Source: Streptomyces sp. NBC_00234 (GTDB lineage: Bacteria; Actinomycetota; Actinomycetes; Streptomycetales; Streptomycetaceae). From it: DNA of 64,000 nucleotides. Below, one piece after another: positions 16,194-28,354 of this stretch. The stretch's first letter is position 1, and the number at the start of each line of letters is the position of its first letter. Both the position numbers and the translations under genes were made by a program. Below the pieces are notes generated by a model. It did not search any database, was not told the DNA's origin, and saw only the letters and a program-made list of their open reading frames with translations. The stretch lies in the NCBI RefSeq assembly GCF_036195325.1, contig NZ_CP108101.1, positions 6,634,001 to 6,698,000 on the forward strand. The letters are read 5' to 3'.

Positions 16194-17195
16194 ATGGACT
16201 TCGGCCTCGTCCTCCAGACCGACCCGCCCGCCTCGGCCGTCGTCGGACTCATGCGCCGCGCCGAACGCAACGGCTTCCGCTACGGCTGGACCTTCGACTC
16301 GACGGTGCTCTGGCAGGAGCCCTTCGTCATCTACAGCCGGATTCTGGACCACACCGACCACCTCATCGTCGGCCCGATGGTCACCAATCCCTCCACCCGT
16401 ACGTGGGAGGTCACCGCCTCCACCTTCGCCACCCTCAACGAGATGTACGGCAACCGGACGGTGTGCGGCATCGGCCGGGGCGACTCGGCGATGCGGGTCG
16501 CCGGCCGCAGACCCAACACGCTGGCCCGCCTCGGCGAATCGATCGACGTCATCCGCGACCTCGCCGAGGGGCGCGAGGCCACCGTCGACGGGCAGCCCAT
16601 CCGGATCCCCTGGGTCAAGGACGGGAAGCTGCCGGTCTGGATGGGGGCGTACGGCCCCAAGGCGCTCGCCCTGGCCGGGCAGAAGGCCGACGGGTTCATC
16701 CTCCAGCTCGCCGACCCGTTCCTCACCGAGTGGATGGTCAAGGCCGTACGGCAGGCGGCGGCGGACGCCGGCCGCGACCCGGACGCCCTCACCGTCTGCG
16801 TCGCCGCGCCCGCCTACGTGAGCGACGACCTGGACCACGCACGCGAGCAGTGCCGGTGGTTCGGCGGCATGGTCGGCAACCACGTCGCCGACCTCGTCGC
16901 CCGCTACGGCGAGCACTCGGGACTGGTGCCCGAGGCCCTCACCGCGTACATCGCCGGGCGGTCCGGTTACGACTACAGCCACCACGGCCGCACCGGGAAC
17001 CCGGACACGGCCTTCGTGCCCGACGAGATCGTCGACCGGTTCTGTCTGCTGGGGCCGGCCGAGGCGCACATCGAGAAGCTGCGGGTCCTGCGGGACCTGG
17101 GCGTCGACCAGTTCGCCGTCTACAACATGCACGACGCACGCGAGGCGACCATCGACGCCTACGGCTCCGAGATCATCCCCGCCCTGTCCGACTGA
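16194..17195 (+). CDS. LLM-class F420-dependent oxidoreductase (TIGR03842-like)
   Basis: A 333-residue luciferase-like (beta/alpha)8 oxidoreductase. Features include the N-terminal strand MDFGLVLQTDPP, the segment GPMVTNPSTRTWEVTAS, and GRGDSAMRVAGRRP, a phosphate-binding stretch common in F420-dependent members. This branch often lies with dihydropyrimidinase and NCS1 permease genes in actinobacteria, from memory of such clusters. Its reaction is unknown; reduction of a pyrimidine ring ahead of dihydropyrimidinase is one possibility. The ATG follows TAGGAG by 6 nt. It runs 92 nt upstream of the permease in the same direction and probably shares its transcript. Confidence 0.87.
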   Translation: MDFGLVLQTDPPASAVVGLMRRAERNGFRYGWTFDSTVLWQEPFVIYSRILDHTDHLIVGPMVTNPSTRTWEVTASTFATLNEMYGNRTVCGIGRGDSAMRVAGRRPNTLARLGESIDVIRDLAEGREATVDGQPIRIPWVKDGKLPVWMGAYGPKALALAGQKADGFILQLADPFLTEWMVKAVRQAAADAGRDPDALTVCVAAPAYVSDDLDHAREQCRWFGGMVGNHVADLVARYGEHSGLVPEALTAYIAGRSGYDYSHHGRTGNPDTAFVPDEIVDRFCLLGPAEAHIEKLRVLRDLGVDQFAVYNMHDAREATIDAYGSEIIPALSD

Positions 17196-17287
17196 CCCGT
17201 CCGACCGACCCCTCCGCACCTGAGGGCGCACCACCCGCGTCTCCCCGCCCGCACGGCATCCGTTCCCGAGCGAAGGGTTCAGCCGCC

Positions 17288-18832
<1,545 letters not shown>

Positions 18833-19653
18833 CGTCGACCGTCTCGTCCTCGGAGGGCGTGGCCGTGGGTACGGGCTTGTCGAAGCCGGAGAAGCCCACG
18901 ACCGCGTCCGCCGACGGACCCTGCACGGTCAGGCGCACGGGATAGGGCTTGCCCTCCGTGGCCACGTACAGCGTCACCTTCTCCTTGCCCTCGGTCCTGG
19001 TGAGCGGGATGACATCGGTGCCGCGGACGGTCGTCTTCGTGCCCTTGGTGAGCGTCCCGTGCGACGTGTCCGCGTTGTCGGTGAGCAACTCGCGGAAGGT
19101 GTCCAGGTCACATGCCTGGGTGACGCTCAGCAGCCGCGGGTCGTCGGCCTCGCCCTTCATGTACCGGCCGTCGAGGATCGCTTCGAAGGTCGTCCCGCCG
19201 ATCGGCACCTGGTTCTTCCAGAAGTCCGAATCCGGCTTCAGCCACACCGCGTTGCCGCGTTTGACGACCTCGACCGCTCCCTTGTCGTCGCCGAGATCCA
19301 CGCTGCCACGGCAGTTCCCGTCCCGGTCCAGGGTGAGGTCCACGGTCATCGGGGGCCTGCCCTCGCCGAGGTCGCCCGTGGAGGTCAGGCGCAGGGAATC
19401 GACGCTCAGCAGGGCGTCACGGGTGCGGTCGGCGATCTGCTGGGCGGGGAGCGACTCGATGTCGTCGTCCGCCACGGCCACCGCACTTCCCGTGACCGTG
19501 AGGACGGCCACCGCCGCGCCCGCCGCCAGACGGGCCGCCATACGCTGTCCGGTCACGTCGCCTCCTTTGAAAGGCCCTGGTCAGGGCCGTGCTCAGGCGT
19601 GCGATCCGTGCCTTCGAGGGTACGCCGGCCCGGGACGGGACGCGCGGCGGACC

Positions 19654-20538
19654 TCACGGCCGGCCGGCTGCCTCCGCGAAGAGCCGGACGAGCGCCCGCT
19701 CCAGCCGTGCGGCCGTCTTCTCCGCGTCGCCGTCCACCCAGGGGTGAGCGGCGTGGAAGGGCTCCCAGTCCACGTCGATGTGGGGGACCGATTGCGGGGT
19801 GAACCAGTTCCCCGTCTCCTCCTTCAGGAATCGGAGGTGGACGGGGGTGAGGGAGGTCGGCGGGTGCTCGGCCAGCAGCATCGCGTCGTACAGATCCTTC
19901 GCCGCGCCCCGCCCTTCGGTGTCCCAGTCCTCGACGAGCCACATCAGCTTCCAGACGAGCGAGAGCCCGGGGCTCGCGGCGGATATCGCCGTGGACGGTC
20001 CGCCGTCGCCGCGCGGGCAGTCGAGCCGTACCGGCGCCTCGGGCATCTCCTCGTCGTACGCGAAGTCCATGCGCATCACGCCCGCCGGCAGGCCTTCGGC
20101 CTCCCACGGGATCAGGAGGCGAATGCCGTCCGTCTGGTACTCCCGGACCGTCCACTCGACGTCCTGCGTCACCGCGGAGGGGTCGATCCGGATGCCGTCG
20201 GGCAGTGCGGGACCGGTCCGCAGGGCCTCCACGACCTTCTCGTGGACTTCCAGGGTGCCCAGCACGACCCAGTCCAGATCGCCGGGTTCCCGCGCGGCCT
20301 CGCCCACCCACACCTGGACCGGGAGGCTGCCCCGCAGCACCACGCCCGCTCCCCACGGGGCCCCGGCGACCAAACGCAGCATGTGGTCCTGCACCGCCCT
20401 GTGGGCGGCCCGCCAGCGGGGGGCGAGCGCCGGGTCCGCGAAGACCGGTTCGCCGGGAGCGGCACGGTCGAACGGACTCTTCGGCAGCCCCGCGGTGGAG
20501 GTGTTCTCCCCGGTCGTGTTCCACCCGGACGCGTTCAT
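19654..20538 (-). CDS. Nucleotidyltransferase-fold protein (AbiEii/MNT-like)
   Basis: A 294-residue protein with the minimal nucleotidyltransferase signature: Gly70-Ser71 in VVLRGSLPVQVWVG and Asp87-x-Asp89 in EPGDLDWVVLG, then strands and helices ending in a charged helix. Further on, SLVWKLMWLVEDW and GAAKDLYDAMLL resemble the helical part of AbiEii-type NTases. The ATG at 20538 lies within the stop codon of the upstream gene (ATGA) and has a GAAGAGGTG ribosome site. It forms a two-gene unit with the unknown 226-aa protein. A toxin, an antiphage effector or an RNA-modifying enzyme are all possible, and none is shown. Confidence 0.72.
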   Translation of the reverse strand: MNASGWNTTGENTSTAGLPKSPFDRAAPGEPVFADPALAPRWRAAHRAVQDHMLRLVAGAPWGAGVVLRGSLPVQVWVGEAAREPGDLDWVVLGTLEVHEKVVEALRTGPALPDGIRIDPSAVTQDVEWTVREYQTDGIRLLIPWEAEGLPAGVMRMDFAYDEEMPEAPVRLDCPRGDGGPSTAISAASPGLSLVWKLMWLVEDWDTEGRGAAKDLYDAMLLAEHPPTSLTPVHLRFLKEETGNWFTPQSVPHIDVDWEPFHAAHPWVDGDAEKTAARLERALVRLFAEAAGRP

Positions 20539-21215
20539 ACGGACACCTCTTCGCGCTCCTCTATCCAGCCCGCGTCCACCGCGGGGCAGTCGTCGTACAC
20601 CACGAACTCCTCCTCGACCTCCACCGCGTCCAGCGCGGCGGCGGACAGCGCGGCCAGCAGCGCGTCGAGACGGGCCCGCGCCTCGGGTCGTCCCACGGCC
20701 CGGCAGCGCTGCGTCACGAACCGCTCGTGCCGCCCCCGGAACGCGCGGCGGGCGTTGCGCGAGAGGTGCGCCCCGTGCGGCCCGGCCACGGCCCGGGCCG
20801 CCGCGACCTGGTCCTCGCCGGACAGGACCAGCTTGACGTGGTGCTCGAAGTGGCAGCCCGGCAGCACCTCCTCCAGCTCGCGCGCCGCGTCGGGGGTGGC
20901 CGGCACGTCCCCGTTCCACGGAGCCGCCTCGATCTTCACCCGGACCACCGGGAAGCCCGCCGCCTCCAGCTCGGCCCGGAGCCGGCCCGCCGCCGCCCGC
21001 TGCCCGGACAGCGTGCCCCGGCCGCGCTCCGTCAGCATCGGCTGCTCGGGAACCGCGCCGCGGTCCAGGACGATGAGGGTCGGTTTGAGCCCCCTGTCGA
21101 CGGCCCAGAGCCGCAGTCGTTCCGTCTCCTCCGCCGTGCCGCCGGGTCCGGAGACCGGACGCACCGTCAGGTGCGTCTCGAACTCCCCCTCGAACTCCGG
21201 TCCCACAGACCCCAC
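20535..21215 (-). CDS. Unknown protein coupled to the nucleotidyltransferase
   Basis: A 226-residue protein that I do not recognise. It begins GTG GGG TCT (21215) with AAAGGA just before it; a second GTG three codons on has better spacing. Conserved-looking segments are EFEGEFETHLTV, RGLKPTLIVLDRGAVPEQPM, VRVKIEAAPWNGDVP, GCHFEHHVKLVLSGEDQ, HERFVTQRCR and the acidic C terminus VEVEEEFVVYDDCPAVDAGW. The His-rich FEHHVKL and the paired Glu-x-Glu-x strands could form a metal site, but this is speculation. It overlaps the NTase by 4 nt, which implies fixed stoichiometry. It starts 29 nt from palindromic element B. Confidence 0.7.
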   Translation of the reverse strand: MGSVGPEFEGEFETHLTVRPVSGPGGTAEETERLRLWAVDRGLKPTLIVLDRGAVPEQPMLTERGRGTLSGQRAAAGRLRAELEAAGFPVVRVKIEAAPWNGDVPATPDAARELEEVLPGCHFEHHVKLVLSGEDQVAAARAVAGPHGAHLSRNARRAFRGRHERFVTQRCRAVGRPEARARLDALLAALSAAALDAVEVEEEFVVYDDCPAVDAGWIEEREEVSV

Positions 21216-21244
21216 CGTTCCTTTCGTTCACGTGTCGCCCGAAT

Positions 21245-21424
21245 CTAGTTCGTGTCCGCAAAGTCTCGTCTGGCCGGCGGCGTCTGGCACGCACTCTCGC
21301 GGCGTTGCCGAAATGCCCGAGTAGCTCCGCTACAAGGGCACTCCGGCGCCTTGCGAGAGCACGCACCAGGCGCCGCCGGCCCCACCCTTCGGGTGGACGA
21401 CGATACTTTGCGGACACTCCCTAG
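21245..21424. repeat. 180-bp imperfect palindromic element, copy B
   Basis: It has the same length as copy A, CTAG at both ends, and the same GTAGC-TCC-GCTAC mini-hairpin 82 nt in from the left end. The inner 93 nt match copy A at about 80 positions. The outer arms differ from copy A but pair with each other: GTGTCCGCAAAGT on the left against GTGTCCGCAAAGT read inward from the right, where copy A has TGTCGTCAAACT in both arms. It occupies most of the divergent promoter region between the unknown gene and the amidase. Confidence 0.75.
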
Positions 21425-21514
21425 CAACCGGCACTGACAGTCCGGCCGAATGCTTGAGCCGGGCCGCCCGCACTGATTACTCTCCGGTAAGTCGATACGA
21501 GGAGGCGTCGGACC

Positions 21515-22945
21515 ATGTCCTCAGCAGACGTGAGCGGCCTGGCGGAGAGCGCACGCCGCCTCGCGGACGGTCTGACCACGTCGGCCGGACTGGTCGCCGA
21601 GGCACTCGCCCGCATCGAGGCGACGCAGCCCACCCTCAACGCCTTCCGGCACCTGCGCCCCGAGGCCGCGCTCGCCGAGGCCGAAGAGGCCGACCGCAGG
21701 CTCGCGGCGGGGGAGCGGCTGCCTCTCCTCGGTGTGCCGGTCGCCGTGAAGGACGACACCGATATCGCGGGCATGCCCACCTACTTCGGCTGCGACGGCG
21801 ACCTGCCACCGGCCACCTCCGACAGCGAGGCGGTCCGCAGGCTGCGGGCCGCCGGGGCAATCGTCGTCGGCAAGACGAACTCCTGCGAACTGGGCCAGTG
21901 GCCCTTCACCGAGGGCCCCGCCTTCGGTGCCACCCGCAATCCCTGGAACACCGCCCACACGCCGGGCGGTTCGTCCGGCGGATCCGCAGCCGCCGTCGCC
22001 GCCGGACTCGTCCCCGCCGCGCTCGGTTCGGACGGCGCGGGCTCCGTACGCATCCCCGCCGCCTGGACCCACCTCGTCGGCATCAAACCGCAACGCGGCC
22101 GGATCTCCGTGCACCCCTGGAGCGACGCCTTCCAGGGCCTCACCGTCAACGGCCCCCTCGCCCGTACCGTCGCCGACGCCGCCCTCCTGCTGGACGCCGT
22201 CGCCGGAGCGCATCCCGACGACCCGCACCGTCCACCGGCCGTCGGCGCGTCGGCCGCGGCCCGCCGCGACCCGGGCAGGCTGCGCATCGCCGTGGCCTTC
22301 CGGCCCCCGCTCACCCTCACGCGCGCGGCCCCGCACCCCGAGGTCCGCCGGGCCGTCTCCGCACTCGCCGAGACCCTGGCCCGCCTGGGCCACCACGTCG
22401 AGGAGGCCCGGCCCCGCTACGGGCTGATCGGCCTCTCCTTCGTCCCGCGCGCCACGGCCGGAATCGCCGAACTCGCCGCACTCCACCCGGAACCCGCGCT
22501 CCTCGATCCGCGCACCCGCAGCGCCCTGCGCACCGGTACCCGCCTCGGCGGCCGGGTGGTACGGGCGGCCCGGGCCCGCGAGGTGCGCCAGCACCGGCGG
22601 ATCGGCGCCCTCTTCGACACGCCCGGTTCCGGGTTCGACGTCCTGCTCACCCCGACGACCGCCGCGCCCCCGCCGCGCATCGGCGCGTTCGACCGCCTGA
22701 GCGCCTGGCGCACCGATCTCGCGATGGCGACGGCCTGTCCGTACGCCTGGCCGTGGAACGTCCTCGGCTGGCCCGGGATCAGCGTGCCGGCCGGCTTCAC
22801 CGGCGACGGCCTCCCCATCGGCGCCCAGCTCCTGGGCCCCTCCCGCAGTGAGGAGAGACTCATCTCGCTCGCCGCCCAACTGGAGGCCGACCGCCGCTGG
22901 TTCGAGCACCGGCCGCCGGTCCCGGACGCGCCCCGGCTCAGGTAG
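21515..22945 (+). CDS. Amidase (amidase-signature family)
   Basis: A 476-residue cytosolic amide hydrolase. The Ser-cisSer-Lys triad is present: Lys79 in VPVAVKDDTDIAG, the cis-Ser about residue 155 in PGGSSGGSAAAVAAG, and the nucleophile Ser178 in SDGAGSVRIPA. The family normally has a Gly-Gly before the nucleophile; here it is Gly-Ala-Gly. The ATG follows GAGGAGG by 8 nt. The acyl-amide substrate cannot be inferred. It is convergent with the AhpD-like gene, and the two 3' ends overlap by 8 nt. The gene is preceded by palindromic element B, whose right end is 90 nt from the start codon. Confidence 0.92.
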   Translation: MSSADVSGLAESARRLADGLTTSAGLVAEALARIEATQPTLNAFRHLRPEAALAEAEEADRRLAAGERLPLLGVPVAVKDDTDIAGMPTYFGCDGDLPPATSDSEAVRRLRAAGAIVVGKTNSCELGQWPFTEGPAFGATRNPWNTAHTPGGSSGGSAAAVAAGLVPAALGSDGAGSVRIPAAWTHLVGIKPQRGRISVHPWSDAFQGLTVNGPLARTVADAALLLDAVAGAHPDDPHRPPAVGASAAARRDPGRLRIAVAFRPPLTLTRAAPHPEVRRAVSALAETLARLGHHVEEARPRYGLIGLSFVPRATAGIAELAALHPEPALLDPRTRSALRTGTRLGGRVVRAARAREVRQHRRIGALFDTPGSGFDVLLTPTTAAPPPRIGAFDRLSAWRTDLAMATACPYAWPWNVLGWPGISVPAGFTGDGLPIGAQLLGPSRSEERLISLAAQLEADRRWFEHRPPVPDAPRLR

Positions 22946-23939
22946 GGCGACGGTCGCCGATTGCGAGCCCCTTCGCACGCGCGGGCAGGTTCGCCTCGAC
23001 GCGCTCGACGGCACAGATCGCGCCGAAGGCGATCAGATGGACGAGGCAGTGATCGGTGAAAGGCGGTACGTGCCAGGCCGCCACGTCCTCGTCGGTGATC
23101 CGGTAGGGGGCGCGGGCCGCGAGCAGCGCGAGGCGGGCGCCGGGCCGCTCCGCCCGGTCCGGCAGCTCCGCGCCGAGCGGAAGGGGCGTGATGCCGTCCC
23201 AGGCGGCCACCGACTCCCGTACGAACGCCGCTTCCTCGTCGCTCAGCAGGCCCGCACCCAGGTGCGCGGCCGTGCGCAGCGCACCGAACGCCGTGCCGAC
23301 CGGCGTGCCCGCGGCCCAGGCGGGCTCGGGGCCCTCCGTTTCGAGCAGCGCGAGGCTCGCGCCGGGCCGCAGCTCCCGGCGCACCGTACGGGCCAGGGAA
23401 CGGCCGGCGGCGCTCCGCACCAGCCGGTACTTCTGGGCGCCCCCGGGCAGCATGTCCTCGGTCAGCAGGGACGACACGACGCGGTTGACGAAGTGGAAGG
23501 CGAGCGCGGTGCCGATCTGCTCGGGCGCGTGCTCCACCGGGAACGGCTGCGGCGTGCTCAGATCCTTTCCCCAGGCGAGCAGTTCGCGGTGCCCGGCGTC
23601 ATCGGGCAGGCCGCCCGTGCCGATCGTCTCGGCCAGTCGGTGATCGCCCGTGGCATGGAGCAGCACGGTGTGCGCGACCACGCAGAACGGACACCGGTTG
23701 GCGAGCGACACCCCGGCCGCCACCACCTCCTTGTCCGTACGGGAGACGTGTCCGGCCAGCAGGGACTCGCGGACCAGGGCCCACGTCGCGCCGAGCAGGG
23801 GAGGGGAGGCGGACAGGACGACGAAGGTCGAGGCGCGTTCGATCCCGAAGTCGGTGGCCAGTTGGGCGTACACGTCGGCGACCACTCCGGTCGCGGACCT
23901 GGGCGGCTGGGGCGAGGTGTAGCGGAAGTGTCCGGTCAT
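22938..23939 (-). CDS. AhpD-like carboxymuconolactone-decarboxylase-family protein
   Basis: A 333-residue all-helical protein of the AhpD/CMD superfamily. The redox CxxC motif with its following His is intact in NRCPFCVVAHTVLLH, near residue 90, which suggests peroxidase or thiol-disulfide activity rather than lactone decarboxylation. The length suggests two repeats of the AhpD core with the second lacking the Cys pair. I start at ATG 23939 (MTGHFRYTSPQP); an upstream TTG would add 18 residues of low-complexity sequence, and neither start has a clear Shine-Dalgarno site. It is convergent with the amidase and divergent from the histidine kinase. Confidence 0.8.
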   Translation of the reverse strand: MTGHFRYTSPQPPRSATGVVADVYAQLATDFGIERASTFVVLSASPPLLGATWALVRESLLAGHVSRTDKEVVAAGVSLANRCPFCVVAHTVLLHATGDHRLAETIGTGGLPDDAGHRELLAWGKDLSTPQPFPVEHAPEQIGTALAFHFVNRVVSSLLTEDMLPGGAQKYRLVRSAAGRSLARTVRRELRPGASLALLETEGPEPAWAAGTPVGTAFGALRTAAHLGAGLLSDEEAAFVRESVAAWDGITPLPLGAELPDRAERPGARLALLAARAPYRITDEDVAAWHVPPFTDHCLVHLIAFGAICAVERVEANLPARAKGLAIGDRRPT

Positions 23940-24107
23940 GACGACGATGGTCAGGCCCGGACCCGGCCCCGGTCGTCGTACACCGGAAGGCAATCGGCGC
24001 TGCGCCGGACCGACGTCAGGGGGCCGCGACTACTCCGCGGGGAGTAGCGCGGAGCCGGTCTCCCAGGATGACGCGCCGTGCACCGCAACGGAGTTAGGGT
24101 GCGGCAC

Positions 24108-25262
24108 ATGCAGGGGGACATCGGCCGGCGGACACAGCTGCTGGACGCGGCACTGGCCGCGGTGATCGGCACGGCGGTCGCTCTCGCGGCCGTCGCCGCC
24201 TCCGCGCCCGGCGTCCTGGACCTGGTGCTCGTCGCGGCCGGTTCGCTCGCGCTGGCGGGACACCGCAGTGCCCCGCGCACCGTGCTCGCGGTCACCACCC
24301 TCTGCATGTTCCTGTACGTGCTCCACGCGCACCCCGGCACCTGGGCGGCCTTCCCCGTGCTGGCCGCCGTACACGCGGCGGCGCGCAGCGGGCACCGGGC
24401 GCAGGGGGTCGTGGCGGGCGGCCTGTTCCTCCTCGGCTACGTCGCCGTCCTGCTCGCCACCGTGCCGGACACCCGGGACACCGTCGAGCGGAGCCTGCTC
24501 CTGCTCGGCTGGTTCCTCTGCGCGGGAGTCACCGGCCTCATCGACAAGAACTGGCAGGCGTACCTGCGCCAGACCGAACAGCGCGCCCTCGACGCCGAAC
24601 GCACCCGGGACGAGACGGCGCTGCGCCGGGCCGGCGAGGAGCGGCTGCGCATCGCCCGCGAGCTCCACGACTCCCTCACCCACTCCATCTCCATCGTGAA
24701 GCTCCAGGCCGGGGTCGCCGTCCACCTCGCCCGCAAGCGCGGCGCCGAGGTGGAACCCGCGCTCCTCGCGATCCAGGAGGCGAGCGGCGAGGCGATGCGG
24801 GAGCTGCGCGCCACGCTGGAGGTCCTGCGCACGGACACGGAGGAGCCGGGTTCGGGCCTCGACCGCATCGGCGAGCTGGCCGAGCGGGCCCGCGCGGCGG
24901 GCATCGCGCTCGCCGTCACGGCCGACGGCGAGGCCCGGCCCCTGCCCGCGGACGTGGACCGGGCCGCGTACCGCATCGTGCAGGAGGCCCTCACCAACGT
25001 GGCGCGCCACGCCGACCGGGCCGGCACCACCGTCCGGCTCACCTACACGGACCGCAGCCTCGTCGTCGCGGTGGACGACCGGGGACCGTGCCTGCCGGGC
25101 GACACCCTCACCCCGGGCACCGGGCTGACCGGCATGCGTGAACGTGTCACCGCCCTCGGCGGCACTCTCGTCGTCGCGCCCCGGAAACACGGCGGCCTCT
25201 CGGTGCGTGCCGAGCTCCCGTTCGCGGGTGCGGCAGCGGCCGGGCGGGCGGTCATCCGATGA
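24108..25262 (+). CDS. Two-component sensor histidine kinase (NarL-type, HisKA_3)
   Basis: A 384-residue membrane kinase. Four to five hydrophobic segments occupy residues 10-155 with almost no extracellular loop, so it probably senses a membrane or intracellular signal. The phosphoacceptor is His187 in RIARELHDSLTHS. The HATPase_c domain follows (YRIVQEALTNVARHA, then VDDRGPCLPGD and TGLTGMRERV). The ATG at 24108 is preferred over one ten codons earlier because TTAGGGTG precedes it. Its stop overlaps the response-regulator start (ATGA). Streptomyces has many such pairs and the signal for this one is unknown. Confidence 0.92.
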   Translation: MQGDIGRRTQLLDAALAAVIGTAVALAAVAASAPGVLDLVLVAAGSLALAGHRSAPRTVLAVTTLCMFLYVLHAHPGTWAAFPVLAAVHAAARSGHRAQGVVAGGLFLLGYVAVLLATVPDTRDTVERSLLLLGWFLCAGVTGLIDKNWQAYLRQTEQRALDAERTRDETALRRAGEERLRIARELHDSLTHSISIVKLQAGVAVHLARKRGAEVEPALLAIQEASGEAMRELRATLEVLRTDTEEPGSGLDRIGELAERARAAGIALAVTADGEARPLPADVDRAAYRIVQEALTNVARHADRAGTTVRLTYTDRSLVVAVDDRGPCLPGDTLTPGTGLTGMRERVTALGGTLVVAPRKHGGLSVRAELPFAGAAAAGRAVIR

Positions 25263-25933
25263 GCCGGGACCCGGTCCGGGTGGTCGTCGTCGACGACCAG
25301 GCCCTGATGCGGGCCGGATTCCGGGCCCTGCTGGACGCGGAGGAGGACATCGAGGTCGTCGGCGAGGCCGCGGACGGCCGTGAAGGCGTGGAGCTAGCCC
25401 GCCGCACCACTCCGGACGTCGCGCTGATCGACGTACAGATGCCGGTGATGACCGGCATCGAGGCCACCCGCGAGATCGCCGCCGACCCCCGGCTGGCCGG
25501 TGTGCACGTCGTGATCCTCACCAACTACGGACTCGACGAGTACGTCTTCGACGCGCTGCGGGCCGGCGCCGCCGGATTCCTCCTGAAGGACACCGAACCC
25601 GCCGAGCTGCTGCAGGCGGTCAAGGTCGCCGCGCGCGGCGACGCCCTGCTCTCGCCCGCCATCACGCGCCGTCTGATCGGCGAGTTCGTCGCCAGGCCCC
25701 CCGACCGTGCGAGCGCCCCCGGCCTGGAGATCCTGACGCGCCGGGAGCGCGAGGTCACCGCTCTCGCGGCCCGTGGACTGAGCAACGAGGAGATCGCCGC
25801 CCACATGGTCGTCAGTCCCTTCACCGCCAAGACGCACGTCAGCCGCGCCATGATCAAGCTAGGGGCCCGTGACAGGGCCCAGCTGGTCGTCTTCGCGTAC
25901 GAGGCCGGGCTCGTCGAGCCCCGCCGCAGATGA
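25259..25933 (+). CDS. NarL/LuxR-family response regulator
   Basis: A 224-residue partner of the kinase just upstream. The receiver domain spans residues 1-120 with phosphoacceptor Asp58 (VALIDVQMPVMTG), the acidic pocket VVVDDQ and the switch lysine in FLLKDTEP. The C-terminal LuxR-type HTH is at 150-215 (LTRREREVTALAARGLSNEE, then TAKTHVSRAMIKLGAR). It binds DNA as a dimer after phosphorylation. The gene ends about 100 nt before the isocitrate dehydrogenase start and points toward it, so read-through is possible, but no evidence ties the system to that gene. Confidence 0.93.
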   Translation: MSRDPVRVVVVDDQALMRAGFRALLDAEEDIEVVGEAADGREGVELARRTTPDVALIDVQMPVMTGIEATREIAADPRLAGVHVVILTNYGLDEYVFDALRAGAAGFLLKDTEPAELLQAVKVAARGDALLSPAITRRLIGEFVARPPDRASAPGLEILTRREREVTALAARGLSNEEIAAHMVVSPFTAKTHVSRAMIKLGARDRAQLVVFAYEAGLVEPRRR

Positions 25934-25991
25934 CGGCTCCGGGCGGGAACGGGGGCGGGGCCCTGTGGAGAGGGGACCGGCCACGAGATAT

Positions 25992-26003
25992 CTTGATGTC
26001 AAG
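25992..26003. promoter_or_regulatory. CTTGATGTCAAG dyad upstream of icd
   Basis: A 12-bp near-perfect dyad (CTTGA-TG-TCAAG) preceded by ATAT, 30 nt before the GTG start of isocitrate dehydrogenase. CTTGA/TCAAG dyads just before central-metabolism genes look like regulator sites. The protein is not identified, and the first half also resembles a -35 box. Confidence 0.35.
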
Positions 26004-26033
26004 CAATGTTGCAGACGTGGAGCGGAGCACCCG

Positions 26034-28256
<2,223 letters not shown>

Positions 28257-28283
28257 TCCGAGGGCGACTGCCCGCACACCGTT

Positions 28284-28317
28284 CCGCCCCGGCCGGCTTC
28301 GTGCCCGGCCGGGGCGG
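28284..28317. terminator. Bidirectional terminator between icd and the amidohydrolase gene
   Basis: A perfect 13-bp stem (28284-28296 with 28305-28317, CCGCCCCGGCCGG and its complement) with an 8-nt loop, 27 nt after the icd stop and 37 nt beyond the end of the convergent amidohydrolase gene. It is placed to stop both transcripts. Confidence 0.75.
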
Positions 28318-28354
28318 TTCCGTGTCTGCGGGCGGAATCGGCCCGGGAGAGTCC

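Noticed and set aside
15929..17287. A long in-frame extension joined to the NCS1 permease
   Set aside because: It runs out of frame through the F420-type oxidoreductase gene. The permease has a normal N terminus at 17288.
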